Counted from the first letter of the stretch, positions 33,330-42,715 are shown. The stretch: 64,000 bases of DNA from Candidatus Competibacteraceae bacterium (GCA_016712625.1 JADJQQ010000004.1:558001-622000), one strand, 5' to 3'. The notes: generated by a model not told the origin, from the sequence alone. Program-made: numbers and translations.

Positions 33330-35186
33330 TCAGTTCGCCTTGCTCGCCTCCGCGCCGCGCTGGCTCCTCGCCTTCTCCTTGGCCGGATCGATCCACCACG
33401 TTTCCAATTGCACCCCTTGCATCGGCACCGTCGCTGGATAGCCGAACTTATCCCAAAAGGCAATCCGATCATAGGGAATATGCCAGTGCGGAATCACCAG
33501 ATAATTCCACTGCAACGCCCGATCCAGCGCCCGCACCCGCGCCACCAAACTGACGCGATCCGGCGCGGAAATAACTGAATCCACTAACCGATCCACCGCC
33601 GGGTTTTTCAAGCCGAGCACATTGCGGCTACCGGGTTGATCGGCCGCCGCGCTGCTCCAAAATTCGCGCTGCTCGTTGCCAGGCGATAGCGATTGCCCCC
33701 ACACGTTGACGATCATATCGAAATCGAAGCTACGCTCCCGATTTTCATACTGCGCTGAATCGACCGAGCGCACGCTCATTTCGATGCCGAGCCGCTCCAG
33801 ATTGCGGGCAAACGGCAAGGCGATCCGCTCCCAGGTCGGATCGGCGATCAGCAGTTCAAAGCGGAAAGGTTCGCCGGTTTTGGCGTTGACCAGCTTGCGG
33901 TCGCGGAAAATCCAACCAGCCTCCTGAAGCAGCTGTAGGGCTTTCTGGAAATTACCGCGCAGTTCGCCATCATCCCTAGCGGTGGGAGGTTCGTAAGCGG
34001 TCGTGAATACTTCCGATGGCAACGCTTTACGGAGCGGCTCTAAGAGGGTCAGCTCTTCCGGCGAGGGCAGACCCCGCGCCGCCAGTTCAGAGTTATCGAA
34101 ATAACTGCGGGTGCGAGTGTATTGCGCGTAGAAAAGATTACGATTGCTCCACTCAAAATCGAAAGCGTAAGCTAATGCTTGGCGGACTTTAGGGTCTTGA
34201 AATAACGGACGGCGCAGATTGAAGGCAAAACCCTGCATCCCGGCCGGTCGCTGATGGGAAAAGGTTTCTTTTTTCAGCAAGCCTTTGGTTAGTCCTGGAA
34301 AGTCATAGCCAGTCGCCCATTGCTTGGCGATGTTTTCCACCCGTAAATCGTAAGCGCCAGCCTTTAACGCCTCTAGCGCCACCGTGCCATCACGATAATA
34401 GTCGTAGCGCAGCCGGTCGATATTGTTCAAACCGCGTTGGACTGGCAAATCCTTGCCCCAGTAGTTTTCATCCCGTTTGTAAATGATAAAGCGGCCTGAT
34501 TCAAAGCGTTCGATCCGATAAGGACCACTGCCGACTGGCGTCTCCAGCGTCGTCGCGGCGAAATCCCGCTCCCGCCAATATTTTTTAGATAAAACCGGCA
34601 GTTGGCCAATAATGAGCGGCAATTCCCGGTTCTCTCCTGAAGAGAAAGTAAATTTTACCCGCCGCTCGTCTAGCTTTTCCAGCTTAGCGACATCGGCATA
34701 ATACAAGCGATAAGATGGGCTACCTTTGGTCTTCAGGACCTCGAAAGAAAACAACACATCGTCGGCGGTGATCGGCGAACCATCATGGAATTTAGCCTGC
34801 GGTCGTAGCGTAAAGGTAACTGAGCCGCGATTTTCAGCCACATCCACGCTCTCGGCGATCAGACCATATTCGCTAAACGGCTCATCGGCGCTGCTCACCA
34901 TGAGCGTTTCGAACAATTGGCCGATGCCAGCCGCCGCTTGACCTTTGATATTGAAGGGATTGAAGGTATCGAAGCTGCCAAGGGCGGCAAAGCGCGCCTC
35001 GCCGCCCTTAGGCGCATCGGGGTTGACGTATTCGAAATACTTGAAATCCGCCCCGTATTTGGGTTGGCCGTGCAAGGCGATGCCATGCGCCGGCGCTCCA
35101 ACGGCAAGGTTGGCGACTAAGGCACAGGTTGAACCGACCAAACCCAAGATCAGTCCCCGATAAAAACGGTATTTTGCGCGCGTCAT
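33330..35186 (-). CDS. yejA: Extracellular solute-binding protein, oligopeptide/microcin C type
   Basis: A periplasmic binding protein of about 618 residues in the SBP_bac_5/YejA family. The signal peptide follows MTRAKYRFYRGLILGLVGS. The mature protein opens GIALHGQPKYGADFKYFEYVNPDAPKGG, which is distinctive for YejA. KGxxxxDxxPITADDVLFSFE-type and DP..RQALAYAFDFEWSNRNLF segments are typical of the fold. ATG 35186 has GGAAAG upstream. It probably delivers peptides to YejB/YejE but is separated from them by 2.9 kb of accessory genes. Divergent from fabI. Confidence 0.9.
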   Translation of the reverse strand: MTRAKYRFYRGLILGLVGSTCALVANLAVGAPAHGIALHGQPKYGADFKYFEYVNPDAPKGGEARFAALGSFDTFNPFNIKGQAAAGIGQLFETLMVSSADEPFSEYGLIAESVDVAENRGSVTFTLRPQAKFHDGSPITADDVLFSFEVLKTKGSPSYRLYYADVAKLEKLDERRVKFTFSSGENRELPLIIGQLPVLSKKYWRERDFAATTLETPVGSGPYRIERFESGRFIIYKRDENYWGKDLPVQRGLNNIDRLRYDYYRDGTVALEALKAGAYDLRVENIAKQWATGYDFPGLTKGLLKKETFSHQRPAGMQGFAFNLRRPLFQDPKVRQALAYAFDFEWSNRNLFYAQYTRTRSYFDNSELAARGLPSPEELTLLEPLRKALPSEVFTTAYEPPTARDDGELRGNFQKALQLLQEAGWIFRDRKLVNAKTGEPFRFELLIADPTWERIALPFARNLERLGIEMSVRSVDSAQYENRERSFDFDMIVNVWGQSLSPGNEQREFWSSAAADQPGSRNVLGLKNPAVDRLVDSVISAPDRVSLVARVRALDRALQWNYLVIPHWHIPYDRIAFWDKFGYPATVPMQGVQLETWWIDPAKEKARSQRGAEASKAN

Positions 35187-35256
35187 GCACTTTCCTTTAC
35201 AGTTTACAGATTCAGTGACCTTTTTAAACGATACCCAAAACGCATAGGAGTTCATT

Positions 35257-36042
35257 ATGGGCTTTCTCGCCGGTAAACGCGCCTTGATCCTCGGTGTCGC
35301 CAGCAACCGTTCCATCGCCTGGGGCATCGCCCAGGCCATGCATCGGGAAGGCGCCGAACTGGCTTTTACCTACCAAAACGACAAGCTAAAACCTCGCCTT
35401 GAGAAAATGAGCGCTGAACTGGGCAGTTCAATTGCCCTGCCCTGCGAAGTGGAACGGGATGCCGATATTGAAGCGTTGTTTGAGACGCTCAAGCAACGTT
35501 GGGATGGGTTGGACATTGTGGTGCACTCCATCGCGTACGCCCCGCGCGAAGCGCTGGAAGGTGATTATCTGGAAGGTATCAGCCGCGAGAATTTCCGGAT
35601 CGCTCACGACATCAGCTCTTACAGCTTTGCGGCGCTGGCCAAGGCCGCCCGGCCCTTAATGAAAGGTCGCCAAGGCGCGCTAATCACCATGACTTATCTG
35701 GGCGGCGTCCGGGCCGTGCCGAATTACAACGTGATGGGACTGGCCAAGGCCAGTCTGGATGCCAATGTCCGCTATCTGGCGCAAACGCTAGGGCCGGAAG
35801 GCATCCGGGTTAACGCTATTTCCGCTGGCCCGATTCGCACCCTGGCCGCGTCCGGCATCAAGAACTTCCGCAAGATGCTGGATACCTTCGAGCACATCGC
35901 GCCGCTGCGCAAGTGCGTCACCATCGAGGAAGTTGGCAACACGGCCGCTTTTCTCTGTTCTGATCTGGCATCCGGTATCACCGGCGAAATCGTCTATGTC
36001 GATGGCGGCTTTAACACGGTCGCCTTGGGGGCGATGGAATAA
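35257..36042 (+). CDS. fabI: Enoyl-[acyl-carrier-protein] reductase (NADH)
   Basis: A 261-residue short-chain dehydrogenase-type enzyme that performs the last reductive step of the fatty acid elongation cycle. The NADH-binding region reads GVASNRSIAWGIA. The catalytic set is Y147, Y157 and K164 in TYLGG..PNYNVMGLAKA, the FabI arrangement. The C-terminus has DLASGITGEIVYVDGGFN. TAGGAG sits at a good distance before the ATG. Single gene with its own leader. A hairpin follows the stop. Confidence 0.97.
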   Translation: MGFLAGKRALILGVASNRSIAWGIAQAMHREGAELAFTYQNDKLKPRLEKMSAELGSSIALPCEVERDADIEALFETLKQRWDGLDIVVHSIAYAPREALEGDYLEGISRENFRIAHDISSYSFAALAKAARPLMKGRQGALITMTYLGGVRAVPNYNVMGLAKASLDANVRYLAQTLGPEGIRVNAISAGPIRTLAASGIKNFRKMLDTFEHIAPLRKCVTIEEVGNTAAFLCSDLASGITGEIVYVDGGFNTVALGAME

Positions 36043-36050
36043 GTTTTCCA

Positions 36051-36070
36051 CCCTTTCCAAGCGGAAAGGG
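36051..36070. terminator. Hairpin between convergent fabI and ppiD
   Basis: A perfect 8-bp stem CCCTTTCC / GGAAAGGG with a 4-nt loop (AAGC) lies in the 44-nt gap between the two convergent stops. Neither side has a strong T-run, so termination efficiency is uncertain. Position suggests a bidirectional terminator. Confidence 0.55.
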
Positions 36071-36086
36071 CGCTTCATTCCAATGC

Positions 36087-38009
36087 CTAGAGTCGGTCGT
36101 TATAGGTGACAACCTTGGTCTTGGCGCGCACGCTTTCCAGCAGACCGTCAAATTGACTAGAGCCGGTTTGCTGGGCCAACTGCTGGGCCAAACTCTTGCG
36201 CTCATCTTCTGAGAGGGCGTCTTTTTGGCCTGGCGCGACCTTGACTATTGCCAGCACCGCCTGATCGCCATTGCTCAATGCAACCGAACCCAAAGCCACC
36301 TTGCCGGCTTCCGGTTGCGGTAAGCGGAACGCCGCCGCCAGAACGGCTTGATCCACGGCCGGGGTGTTCCGATCCACCAAACCGGGATTGCTAAAGGTTC
36401 CACCAAACTCCTTGGCCAAGATTTGCAAGTTCACGCCCTGCGCGGCACGGCTCTTTAGCGTTTCCAGATCCTTGGCCAAGGCTTCACGCGCCTGGGTCTG
36501 CCGCAAGGTTTTGACGATCTCCTCGCGCGCTGCCTCAAAGGTGCGCGGCGTTGCCGCCTGATGCCCCTTGCTTCGAATCACCACGAGATGACCCGGCGCC
36601 AGTTCGATCGGCTCGCTGTTCAAACCACGTTTGAGCAATTCCTCGCTAAAAGCGCTATTGGTGACTTTGGGATTAGCTGTGATCCCCTCGCCGCCTTGAC
36701 GACTGAACCAACCGCTTTCCTGGATCGGGACGTTCAGAGCCTTAGCGGCGGGTTCGAGACTATCGGGATGCTCGTAGGCTAGGTTAGCGAGATTTTGCGA
36801 GATCTCGTAAAACTGGTTCTCGGCTTTCTGTCGCCGCAGTTCTTGCGTCACGGCATCACGCACCTCTTCAAAGGGTTTCGCCTGGGCCGGCGTGATGCTA
36901 TCAAGCCGGATCACATGAAATCCCGTCGGCATTCGGACCACTTCGCTGATATCGCCCGATTGCTGCAAGGCAAACAGGGCGTTTTCCAGCGCCGGGTCGT
37001 CGAACATCCCTCTATTGATGGCGCCCAACCCACCACCCTCCAGTTGGCCCGCGGTATCCGTTTTGGCCTCCTGTACGATCTGATCGAAACTCTTGGCTCC
37101 AGAGCGGATATCGCTGGCGATTTGCTGCGCTTTAGCGCGGGTTTGCTCTATTTCAGCCTCGCTAGCGTTCGGTGGCAATTTCACCAAAATGTGTGAGGCC
37201 TGGCGCTCCTCAGGTCGGCCATATTTCGCGATTTGCTCCTCGTAGCTGGCTTTTAGCTCGTCTTCGGTGGCGGTGATTCCTTCAGCGATTTGTGATTGTT
37301 TCAATTCCACGAACTGCACTTGAGCCTGCTCGGGATTGACGAAGCGCTCCTTGTTCTTCTCAAAATAGTCCTGCACCGCGCGCTCATCAACCGTCGCCTG
37401 AGCGACATATTTTTCCAACGGCAAGACGAGGTAATTTAATTCCCGCTGTTGCTTGAGCAGCGCGATGAGTTGGTCAAGTTCGAGTGGGGTCACCAAGGTC
37501 GATCCGATGACGCCTTCCCGAAGCTGCTGCATCGCCAGCGATTCCCGTAAACCTTCCTCGAACGCTGCGAGGGTAAAACCCTGGTTACGCACCAGACGCT
37601 CATATAACTCCTTGGTGAAGCCGCCGCTTTCCTGGAAAACCGGCAATGCCAGGATTGCGTCATGCAACTGCTGGTCGCTAACTCGAAAGCCCTGTTGGCG
37701 GGCAAGCTGGGTTAGCACCCGTTCGCTTACCAGCTGCCGCAGGACATCTTGTTTCATGCGCGGCCCGTCCAGCAGCGATGGATCCAGGTTGCCGCCTAAC
37801 ATGCTTTGCATTTGCTGACGCTGCTGTTGGTAAGCGCGTTGAAATTCCTGCAACGTGATCTTGCTATTGCCCACCACCGCGGCATCCATTGGACCGCCGC
37901 CTTCAAAATAATAATTGACCCCCCACAAGGCGAAAGGAACAATCAATAGTCCAATGATGACGTAGGCGAACCAACTTTTGGCGTAATCGCGGATTTTCTG
38001 TAACACCAT
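36087..38009 (-). CDS. ppiD: Periplasmic folding chaperone PpiD
   Basis: A 640-residue inner-membrane-anchored SurA/parvulin-type protein. A single helix near residues 17-32 (VIIGLLIVPFALWGV) anchors it, followed by the SurA-like N-terminal chaperone domain, and a parvulin rotamase domain beginning ERQASHILVKLPP (about residue 270) and ending MPTGFHVIRLD. The remainder is the C-terminal chaperone region. It assists proteins emerging from the Sec channel. Location downstream of lon-hupB with tRNAs between matches the common gammaproteobacterial order. Confidence 0.95.
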   Translation of the reverse strand: MVLQKIRDYAKSWFAYVIIGLLIVPFALWGVNYYFEGGGPMDAAVVGNSKITLQEFQRAYQQQRQQMQSMLGGNLDPSLLDGPRMKQDVLRQLVSERVLTQLARQQGFRVSDQQLHDAILALPVFQESGGFTKELYERLVRNQGFTLAAFEEGLRESLAMQQLREGVIGSTLVTPLELDQLIALLKQQRELNYLVLPLEKYVAQATVDERAVQDYFEKNKERFVNPEQAQVQFVELKQSQIAEGITATEDELKASYEEQIAKYGRPEERQASHILVKLPPNASEAEIEQTRAKAQQIASDIRSGAKSFDQIVQEAKTDTAGQLEGGGLGAINRGMFDDPALENALFALQQSGDISEVVRMPTGFHVIRLDSITPAQAKPFEEVRDAVTQELRRQKAENQFYEISQNLANLAYEHPDSLEPAAKALNVPIQESGWFSRQGGEGITANPKVTNSAFSEELLKRGLNSEPIELAPGHLVVIRSKGHQAATPRTFEAAREEIVKTLRQTQAREALAKDLETLKSRAAQGVNLQILAKEFGGTFSNPGLVDRNTPAVDQAVLAAAFRLPQPEAGKVALGSVALSNGDQAVLAIVKVAPGQKDALSEDERKSLAQQLAQQTGSSQFDGLLESVRAKTKVVTYNDRL

Positions 38010-38076
38010 GATAGTTACCTGGTTTCAGATCGGATTATCGAAATTTTAGAGCCGGGGCCATCACCCGATCACCCAC

Positions 38077-38101
38077 AAAAAAGGGTGTCTGAACGACACC
38101 C
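38077..38101 (-). terminator. Rho-independent terminator after the hupB-tRNA transcript
   Basis: On the minus strand a 7-bp stem GGGTGTC / GACACCC with a 5-nt loop is followed directly by six T residues (A run at 38077-38082 on the plus strand). It begins 9 nt beyond the CCA end of the second tRNA-Asp, so it should end the hupB-tRNA-Val-tRNA-Asp-tRNA-Asp transcript. Confidence 0.85.
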
Positions 38102-38109
38102 CTGAATAG

Positions 38110-38186
38110 TGGCGGAGCGGACGGGGCTCGAACCCGCGACCCCCGGCGTGACAGGCCGGTATTCTAACCAACTGAACTACCGCTCC
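38110..38186 (-). tRNA. tRNA-Asp (GTC), copy 2 in transcript order
   Basis: A full 77-nt cloverleaf with encoded CCA: acceptor GGAGCGG pairs CCGCTCC, anticodon loop CTGTCAC gives GTC, T-loop GGTTCGAGCC. It is identical base for base to the copy at 38227-38303. Confidence 0.97.
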
Positions 38187-38226
38187 CGATAGAACTGGGA
38201 AATTTGATTAACTACATCACACGAAC

Positions 38227-38303
38227 TGGCGGAGCGGACGGGGCTCGAACCCGCGACCCCCGGCGTGACAGGCCGGTATTCTAACCAACTGAACTACCGC
38301 TCC
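38227..38303 (-). tRNA. tRNA-Asp (GTC), copy 1 in transcript order
   Basis: Same 77-nt tRNA-Asp with CCA as at 38110-38186. The 40-nt spacer between copies does not match the flanks, so the duplication covers little beyond the tRNA itself. Confidence 0.97.
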
Positions 38304-38317
38304 AAAAACTTGATTGG

Positions 38318-38393
38318 TGGTGGGTGCTGAGGGGCTTGAACCCCCGACCCTCGCCTTGTAAGGGCGATGCTCTCCCAACTGAGCTAAGCACCC
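38318..38393 (-). tRNA. tRNA-Val (TAC)
   Basis: A 76-nt cloverleaf with CCA. Acceptor GGGTGCT pairs AGCACCC, anticodon loop CTTACAA gives TAC, and the T-arm contains GGTTCAAGCC. It starts 13 nt after the hupB stop, so it is most likely processed from the hupB transcript. Confidence 0.97.
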
Positions 38394-38406
38394 CCGGACG
38401 AATTGA

Positions 38407-38679
38407 TCATTTTATTCCATCACGAAGCGTTTTTCCAGCCTTGAATATCGGGGTTTTACTGGCTTTGATTTCCATGGCTTCACGCGTTTTGGGATTATGG
38501 CCAGTCCGGGCCGGGCGATCCCGTATTGAAAAAGTTCCAAAACCAGTGAGCACTACATCTTCCCCTTTTTGTAGCGATTTACTGATCGCCTCCAACATGG
38601 CATCCAACGCCTTGCCGGATGCAACCTTGGACAGCTCCGTCACTTTAGCAATCTCGCCGATTAGCTCAGTCTTATTCAT
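38407..38679 (-). CDS. hupB: DNA-binding protein HU-beta
   Basis: A 90-residue histone-like protein. MNKTELIGEIAK start, GFGTFSIRDRPARTGHNPKT beta-arm with the conserved Pro-containing DNA-contact loop, and IKASKTPIFKAGKTLRD ending are all HU hallmarks. It binds and bends DNA in the nucleoid. AGGGG precedes the ATG. A strong sigma70-type promoter lies about 100 nt upstream, and three tRNAs then a terminator follow. Confidence 0.97.
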   Translation of the reverse strand: MNKTELIGEIAKVTELSKVASGKALDAMLEAISKSLQKGEDVVLTGFGTFSIRDRPARTGHNPKTREAMEIKASKTPIFKAGKTLRDGIK

Positions 38680-38780
38680 GAACCCCTTCCTATGTAATGG
38701 GTTTACGTTATTGGGTCCGGACGCCGCCCCACTACTGGGGGCACGTTGATCCCACCCTGGAATAAAGATAGCGGATTTTC

Positions 38781-38809
38781 TTATAACAGGGCCGTTAAAG
38801 CAGTGTCAA
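38781..38809 (-). promoter_or_regulatory. Sigma70-type promoter of hupB and downstream tRNAs
   Basis: On the minus strand: a perfect -35 TTGACA (38804-38809), a 17-nt spacer and -10 TTATAA (38781-38786, or TATAAG one base further). The leader to the hupB ATG is then roughly 95 nt. It lies just after the lon stop, so hupB can be expressed independently of lon. Confidence 0.8.
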
Positions 38810-38828
38810 CCAAGGCCAATGACCTTGT

Positions 38829-41279
38829 TTAATGCGGGCGAACGCTCTCCTGCGTACCGCCGGACTTAACCGCTGTGTCTGGAGGAACCGCGCTGGCCGC
38901 TGTTTCCGCTCCCTCCGGCAGCCTGGGAGTTGGCAACGTCTGCAACGCGATCTCCAACACCTGATCGATCCAGCGCACTGGCCGCACGTCAAGCTTGGCA
39001 AGAATATTTCCGGGAATCTCGGTCAAATCCTTGCGATTCTCCTCTGGAACCACCACGGTCGAAATGCTACCTCGATGCGCCGCCAGCAGTTTTTCCTTGA
39101 GTCCGCCAATCGGCAGCACTTCGCCTCGCAAGGTGATTTCGCCGGTCATGGCGACATTGGCCCGCACCGGAATGCGTGTCAGCGTCGATACCAGCGCGGT
39201 GCACATCCCGATACCCGCGCTGGGACCATCCTTGGGCGTGGCTCCTTCAGGTACATGAATGTGGATATCGGCGTTTTGATGGAAATCCGGCTTGATGCCG
39301 AGCATCTCCGCGCGACTGCGAACCACGGTCAACGCGGCCTGGATGGATTCCTGCATCACCTCGCCTAATTGGCCGGTGTGGATCAATTTGCCCTTGCCGG
39401 GCACCAAGGCGGCTTCAATGCGTAACAGTTCGCCACCCACTTCAGTCCAAGCCAGCCCGGCAACTTGCCCGATCTGATCCTGTTCTTCCGCCAAGCCATA
39501 ACGGAAGCGGCGCACGCCGAGATAGTTGTCCAATATCGAGGGAGTCACCTCCGTTTTGCCATCCACTGGGTGCAGAGTGACCTCTTTGACCACTTTACGA
39601 CAAATCTTGGCGATCTCCCGTTCCAGGTTGCGCACCCCGGCTTCTCGGGTATAGAAACGAATCATGTCACGGATGGAATCCTCGCTGATCTCCAGTTCGC
39701 CTTTCTTCAGGCCGTTGTTGCTCATCTGTTTCGACACCAGATAACGGGTCGCGATATTGAGCTTTTCATCCTCGGTATAACCGGGAATCCGGATGACCTC
39801 CATCCGATCAAGCAGCGGCGGCGGGATATTGAGGGTGTTGGCGGTCGCCACGAACATCACATCCGACAGATCGAAATCGACCTCCAGGTAATGGTCGTTA
39901 AAGGTATTGTTCTGCTCGGGGTCGAGCACTTCCAACAGCGCCGAAGAGGGATCGCCCCGAAAATCCATTGACATCTTGTCAATTTCATCAAACAGGAACA
40001 GCGGGTTACGTACGCCCACCTTGGCCAGATTTTGAATGATCTTGCCGGGCAGCGATCCGATGTAGGTACGGCGGTGACCGCGAATCTCCGCTTCATCACG
40101 CACCCCACCCAAAGACATCCGCACAAATTTGCGGTTAGTGGCGCGGGCAATGGAACGACCCAACGAGGTTTTGCCAACGCCGGGTGGCCCAACCAGACAC
40201 AGAATAGGCCCCTTGAGTTTGCGCGCGCGCTGCTGTACCGCAAGGTATTCGAGAATCCGTTCCTTGACCTTCTCCAGACCGTAGTGATCCGCTTCGAGAA
40301 TTTCCTCGGCGGTCGTCAAATTCTGATGGATCTTGGTGCGCTTTTTCCAGGGGGCGTTGGCCAGCCAGTCGATGTAATTGCGCACGACCGTCGCTTCGGC
40401 CGACATTGGCGACATCATTTTCAGCTTATTGAGTTCGGCCTGCGCCTTGCTCTTGGCTTCCTTCGGCATGCCAGCCTTTTCAATGCGTTGCGTCAGCTCC
40501 TCAATTTCGTTGGGGGCGTCTTCCAAATCACCGAGCTCTTTTTGAATCGCTTTCATCTGCTCGTTCAGATAATACTCGCGCTGGCTCTTTTCCATTTGTT
40601 GCTTGACTCGACCGCGCACCCGCTTTTCAACCTGCAAGATATCGATCTCGCCCTCGATCAGCGCCAGCAAATGCTCCAGCCGTTGACGCAGGTTCTGGAG
40701 CTCCAAAACTTTCTGCTTTTCGCTCAACTTCAGCGTCATGTGGGCGGCGATCGTATCGGCGAGCCGGTTGGGATCGTCGATGCTGGAAACCGAAGTCAGC
40801 ACTTCACCGGGAATCTTTTTGTTGAGCTTGACGTACTGCTCGAAAATATTCAGCAGGGAACGCATCATCGCCTGGATTTCCTGCGAATCCTCCTCCTCCA
40901 GCAAGGGATCCAGCACCGATACTTCAGCCATAAAGCACGTCTGGGTTTCGGTAAAGCGATGGATGCGAACCCGTTGGCTGCCTTCCACGAGCACCTTCAC
41001 CGTGCCGTCTGGCAAGCGCAGCAATTGCAACACGTTGGACAAGGTGCCAATCGCGTAAATATCACCGGTGTTGGGATCGTCCACCTCGGCGCCTTTTTGC
41101 GCGATCAGCACGATCCGTTTGTTGCTTTGCATCGCCAGATCGAGCGCGTGAATGGATTTTTCCCGGCCAACAAACAAGGGGATCACCATGTGCGGATAGA
41201 CCACCACATCGCGCAGCGGTAACACCGGCATCAGCGTATGATTGGGCAAAGGGTCGAATTTGGCTTCGTTCTGCTTCAT
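38829..41279 (-). CDS. lon: ATP-dependent Lon protease
   Basis: An 816-residue soluble LonA protease: N-terminal substrate domain (LPLRDVVVYPHMVIPLFVGR), coiled region, AAA module with Walker A GPPGVGKTSLG and Walker B PLFLFDEIDK, and the Ser-Lys protease domain with KDGPSAGI (catalytic Ser) and GGLKEKLLAAHRG (catalytic Lys). It removes misfolded and regulatory proteins. It lies downstream of clpP-clpX with a 149-nt gap containing a hairpin, and upstream of hupB, the usual order. Confidence 0.97.
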   Translation of the reverse strand: MKQNEAKFDPLPNHTLMPVLPLRDVVVYPHMVIPLFVGREKSIHALDLAMQSNKRIVLIAQKGAEVDDPNTGDIYAIGTLSNVLQLLRLPDGTVKVLVEGSQRVRIHRFTETQTCFMAEVSVLDPLLEEEDSQEIQAMMRSLLNIFEQYVKLNKKIPGEVLTSVSSIDDPNRLADTIAAHMTLKLSEKQKVLELQNLRQRLEHLLALIEGEIDILQVEKRVRGRVKQQMEKSQREYYLNEQMKAIQKELGDLEDAPNEIEELTQRIEKAGMPKEAKSKAQAELNKLKMMSPMSAEATVVRNYIDWLANAPWKKRTKIHQNLTTAEEILEADHYGLEKVKERILEYLAVQQRARKLKGPILCLVGPPGVGKTSLGRSIARATNRKFVRMSLGGVRDEAEIRGHRRTYIGSLPGKIIQNLAKVGVRNPLFLFDEIDKMSMDFRGDPSSALLEVLDPEQNNTFNDHYLEVDFDLSDVMFVATANTLNIPPPLLDRMEVIRIPGYTEDEKLNIATRYLVSKQMSNNGLKKGELEISEDSIRDMIRFYTREAGVRNLEREIAKICRKVVKEVTLHPVDGKTEVTPSILDNYLGVRRFRYGLAEEQDQIGQVAGLAWTEVGGELLRIEAALVPGKGKLIHTGQLGEVMQESIQAALTVVRSRAEMLGIKPDFHQNADIHIHVPEGATPKDGPSAGIGMCTALVSTLTRIPVRANVAMTGEITLRGEVLPIGGLKEKLLAAHRGSISTVVVPEENRKDLTEIPGNILAKLDVRPVRWIDQVLEIALQTLPTPRLPEGAETAASAVPPDTAVKSGGTQESVRPH

Positions 41280-41368
41280 GGCAGGGTCTCAACGGTTAAA
41301 CCGGACAGGGGCTGGCCACGCCGGTTTGGCAAATGAACGCAAACGACAAAATCCCTGACTGAAGGGAA

Positions 41369-41393
41369 CAAGCGCCCAATGAAACGGCGCTTG
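41369..41393. promoter_or_regulatory. Hairpin in the clpX-lon intergenic region
   Basis: An exact 8-bp inverted repeat CAAGCGCC / GGCGCTTG with a 9-nt loop sits in the 149-nt gap between clpX and lon. There is no T-run after it on the minus strand, so it could be an attenuator, mRNA processing site or leader structure rather than a terminator. Confidence 0.4.
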
Positions 41394-41428
41394 AACTCCG
41401 GCATCAATCGCCTGATGCTGGATTGGGG

Positions 41429-42715
41429 TCAATCGTGCGCCACGGCACGGCGTTCGGTGTTTTCGTAGATAAAATAAGGCTTGGCGCGCCCTTCAACCAC
41501 GGAATCATCGACCACGACCTTATGCACATTTTGCATGCTGGGCAGATCGTACATGGTGTCGAGCAGGATATGTTCGATAATGGTCCGCAGACCGCGCGCC
41601 CCGGTCTTACGCTCCATGGCTCGGCGCGCGATCGCCCGCAAGGCATCCTCCCGGAATTCCAACTCGCTGCCCTCCATTTCGAACAAGCGGTTGAACTGTT
41701 TGGCGATAGCGTTCTTGGGTTCGGTTAAAATCCGTACCAGCGCGTTTTCATCCAATTCAGTCAAGGTGGCGACCACCGGCAAGCGACCGACAAATTCAGG
41801 GATCAGCCCGTACTTGATCAAATCTTCCGGCTCGACATCCATCAACACCTCACCGACTGACTTGCCGTTATCCTTGCTCTTGACTTCCGCCGAGAAACCA
41901 ATCCCACCCTTCTCGGAACGGCTGCGAATCACCTTATCCAAACCGGCGAAGGCGCCGCCGCAAATGAACAGAATGTTGGTGGTATCCACCTGAAGGAATT
42001 CCTGCTGGGGGTGCTTGCGGCCGCCCTGCGGCGGCACCGAGGCGACGGTTCCTTCAATCAGCTTCAGCAAGGCTTGCTGCACGCCCTCACCGGAAACATC
42101 GCGGGTGATGGAAGGATTGTCGGATTTGCGCGAAATCTTATCGATCTCGTCGATATAAACGATGCCAGTTTGCGCTTTTTCAACATCGTAATCGCATTTC
42201 TGGAGCAGCTTTTGAATGATGTTCTCGACATCCTCGCCAACGTAGCCAGCCTCGGTCAACGTGGTGGCGTCAGCGATGGTGAAGGGCACGTTGAGCAACC
42301 GCGCCAGCGTTTCCGCCAACAGCGTTTTGCCCGATCCGGTGGGACCGATCAATAAAATATTACTCTTGGCGACCTCGATCTCGACAGTTTTGGTGCGATT
42401 GCCATGCTGTAGATCCAAGCGCTTGAAATGGTTGTACACCGCCACCGCCAATACCTTCTTGGCGCGCTCCTGCCCAATGACGTATTCATCAAGCACCCGG
42501 TTGATATCCTGGGGTTTGGGTAGCTTGTTCGCGGTAGCGGGAGCAGTCTCTTCCATCTCCTCGCGGATAATGTCATTACAAAGCTCAACGCACTCATCAC
42601 AGATGAATACGTTGGGCCCCGCGATCAGCTTGCGCACTTCATGCTGGCTTTTGCCACAAAAGGAGCAATACAACAGCTTGTCGTCGTCGCTCCTGTCGCT
42701 TCGGTCTCTGGTCAT
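41429..42715 (-). CDS. clpX: ATP-dependent Clp protease ATP-binding subunit ClpX
   Basis: A 428-residue AAA+ unfoldase. The N-terminal zinc-binding domain has the four Cys in CSFCGKS..FICDECVELC. Walker A is GPTGSGKT, Walker B VYIDEIDK, with pore loop GYVGED and sensor regions ending in RGLRTIIEHILLD. It feeds unfolded substrates to ClpP, encoded 98 nt upstream on the same strand. The order tig-clpP-clpX-lon is the conserved gammaproteobacterial one. Confidence 0.97.
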   Translation of the reverse strand: MTRDRSDRSDDDKLLYCSFCGKSQHEVRKLIAGPNVFICDECVELCNDIIREEMEETAPATANKLPKPQDINRVLDEYVIGQERAKKVLAVAVYNHFKRLDLQHGNRTKTVEIEVAKSNILLIGPTGSGKTLLAETLARLLNVPFTIADATTLTEAGYVGEDVENIIQKLLQKCDYDVEKAQTGIVYIDEIDKISRKSDNPSITRDVSGEGVQQALLKLIEGTVASVPPQGGRKHPQQEFLQVDTTNILFICGGAFAGLDKVIRSRSEKGGIGFSAEVKSKDNGKSVGEVLMDVEPEDLIKYGLIPEFVGRLPVVATLTELDENALVRILTEPKNAIAKQFNRLFEMEGSELEFREDALRAIARRAMERKTGARGLRTIIEHILLDTMYDLPSMQNVHKVVVDDSVVEGRAKPYFIYENTERRAVAHD

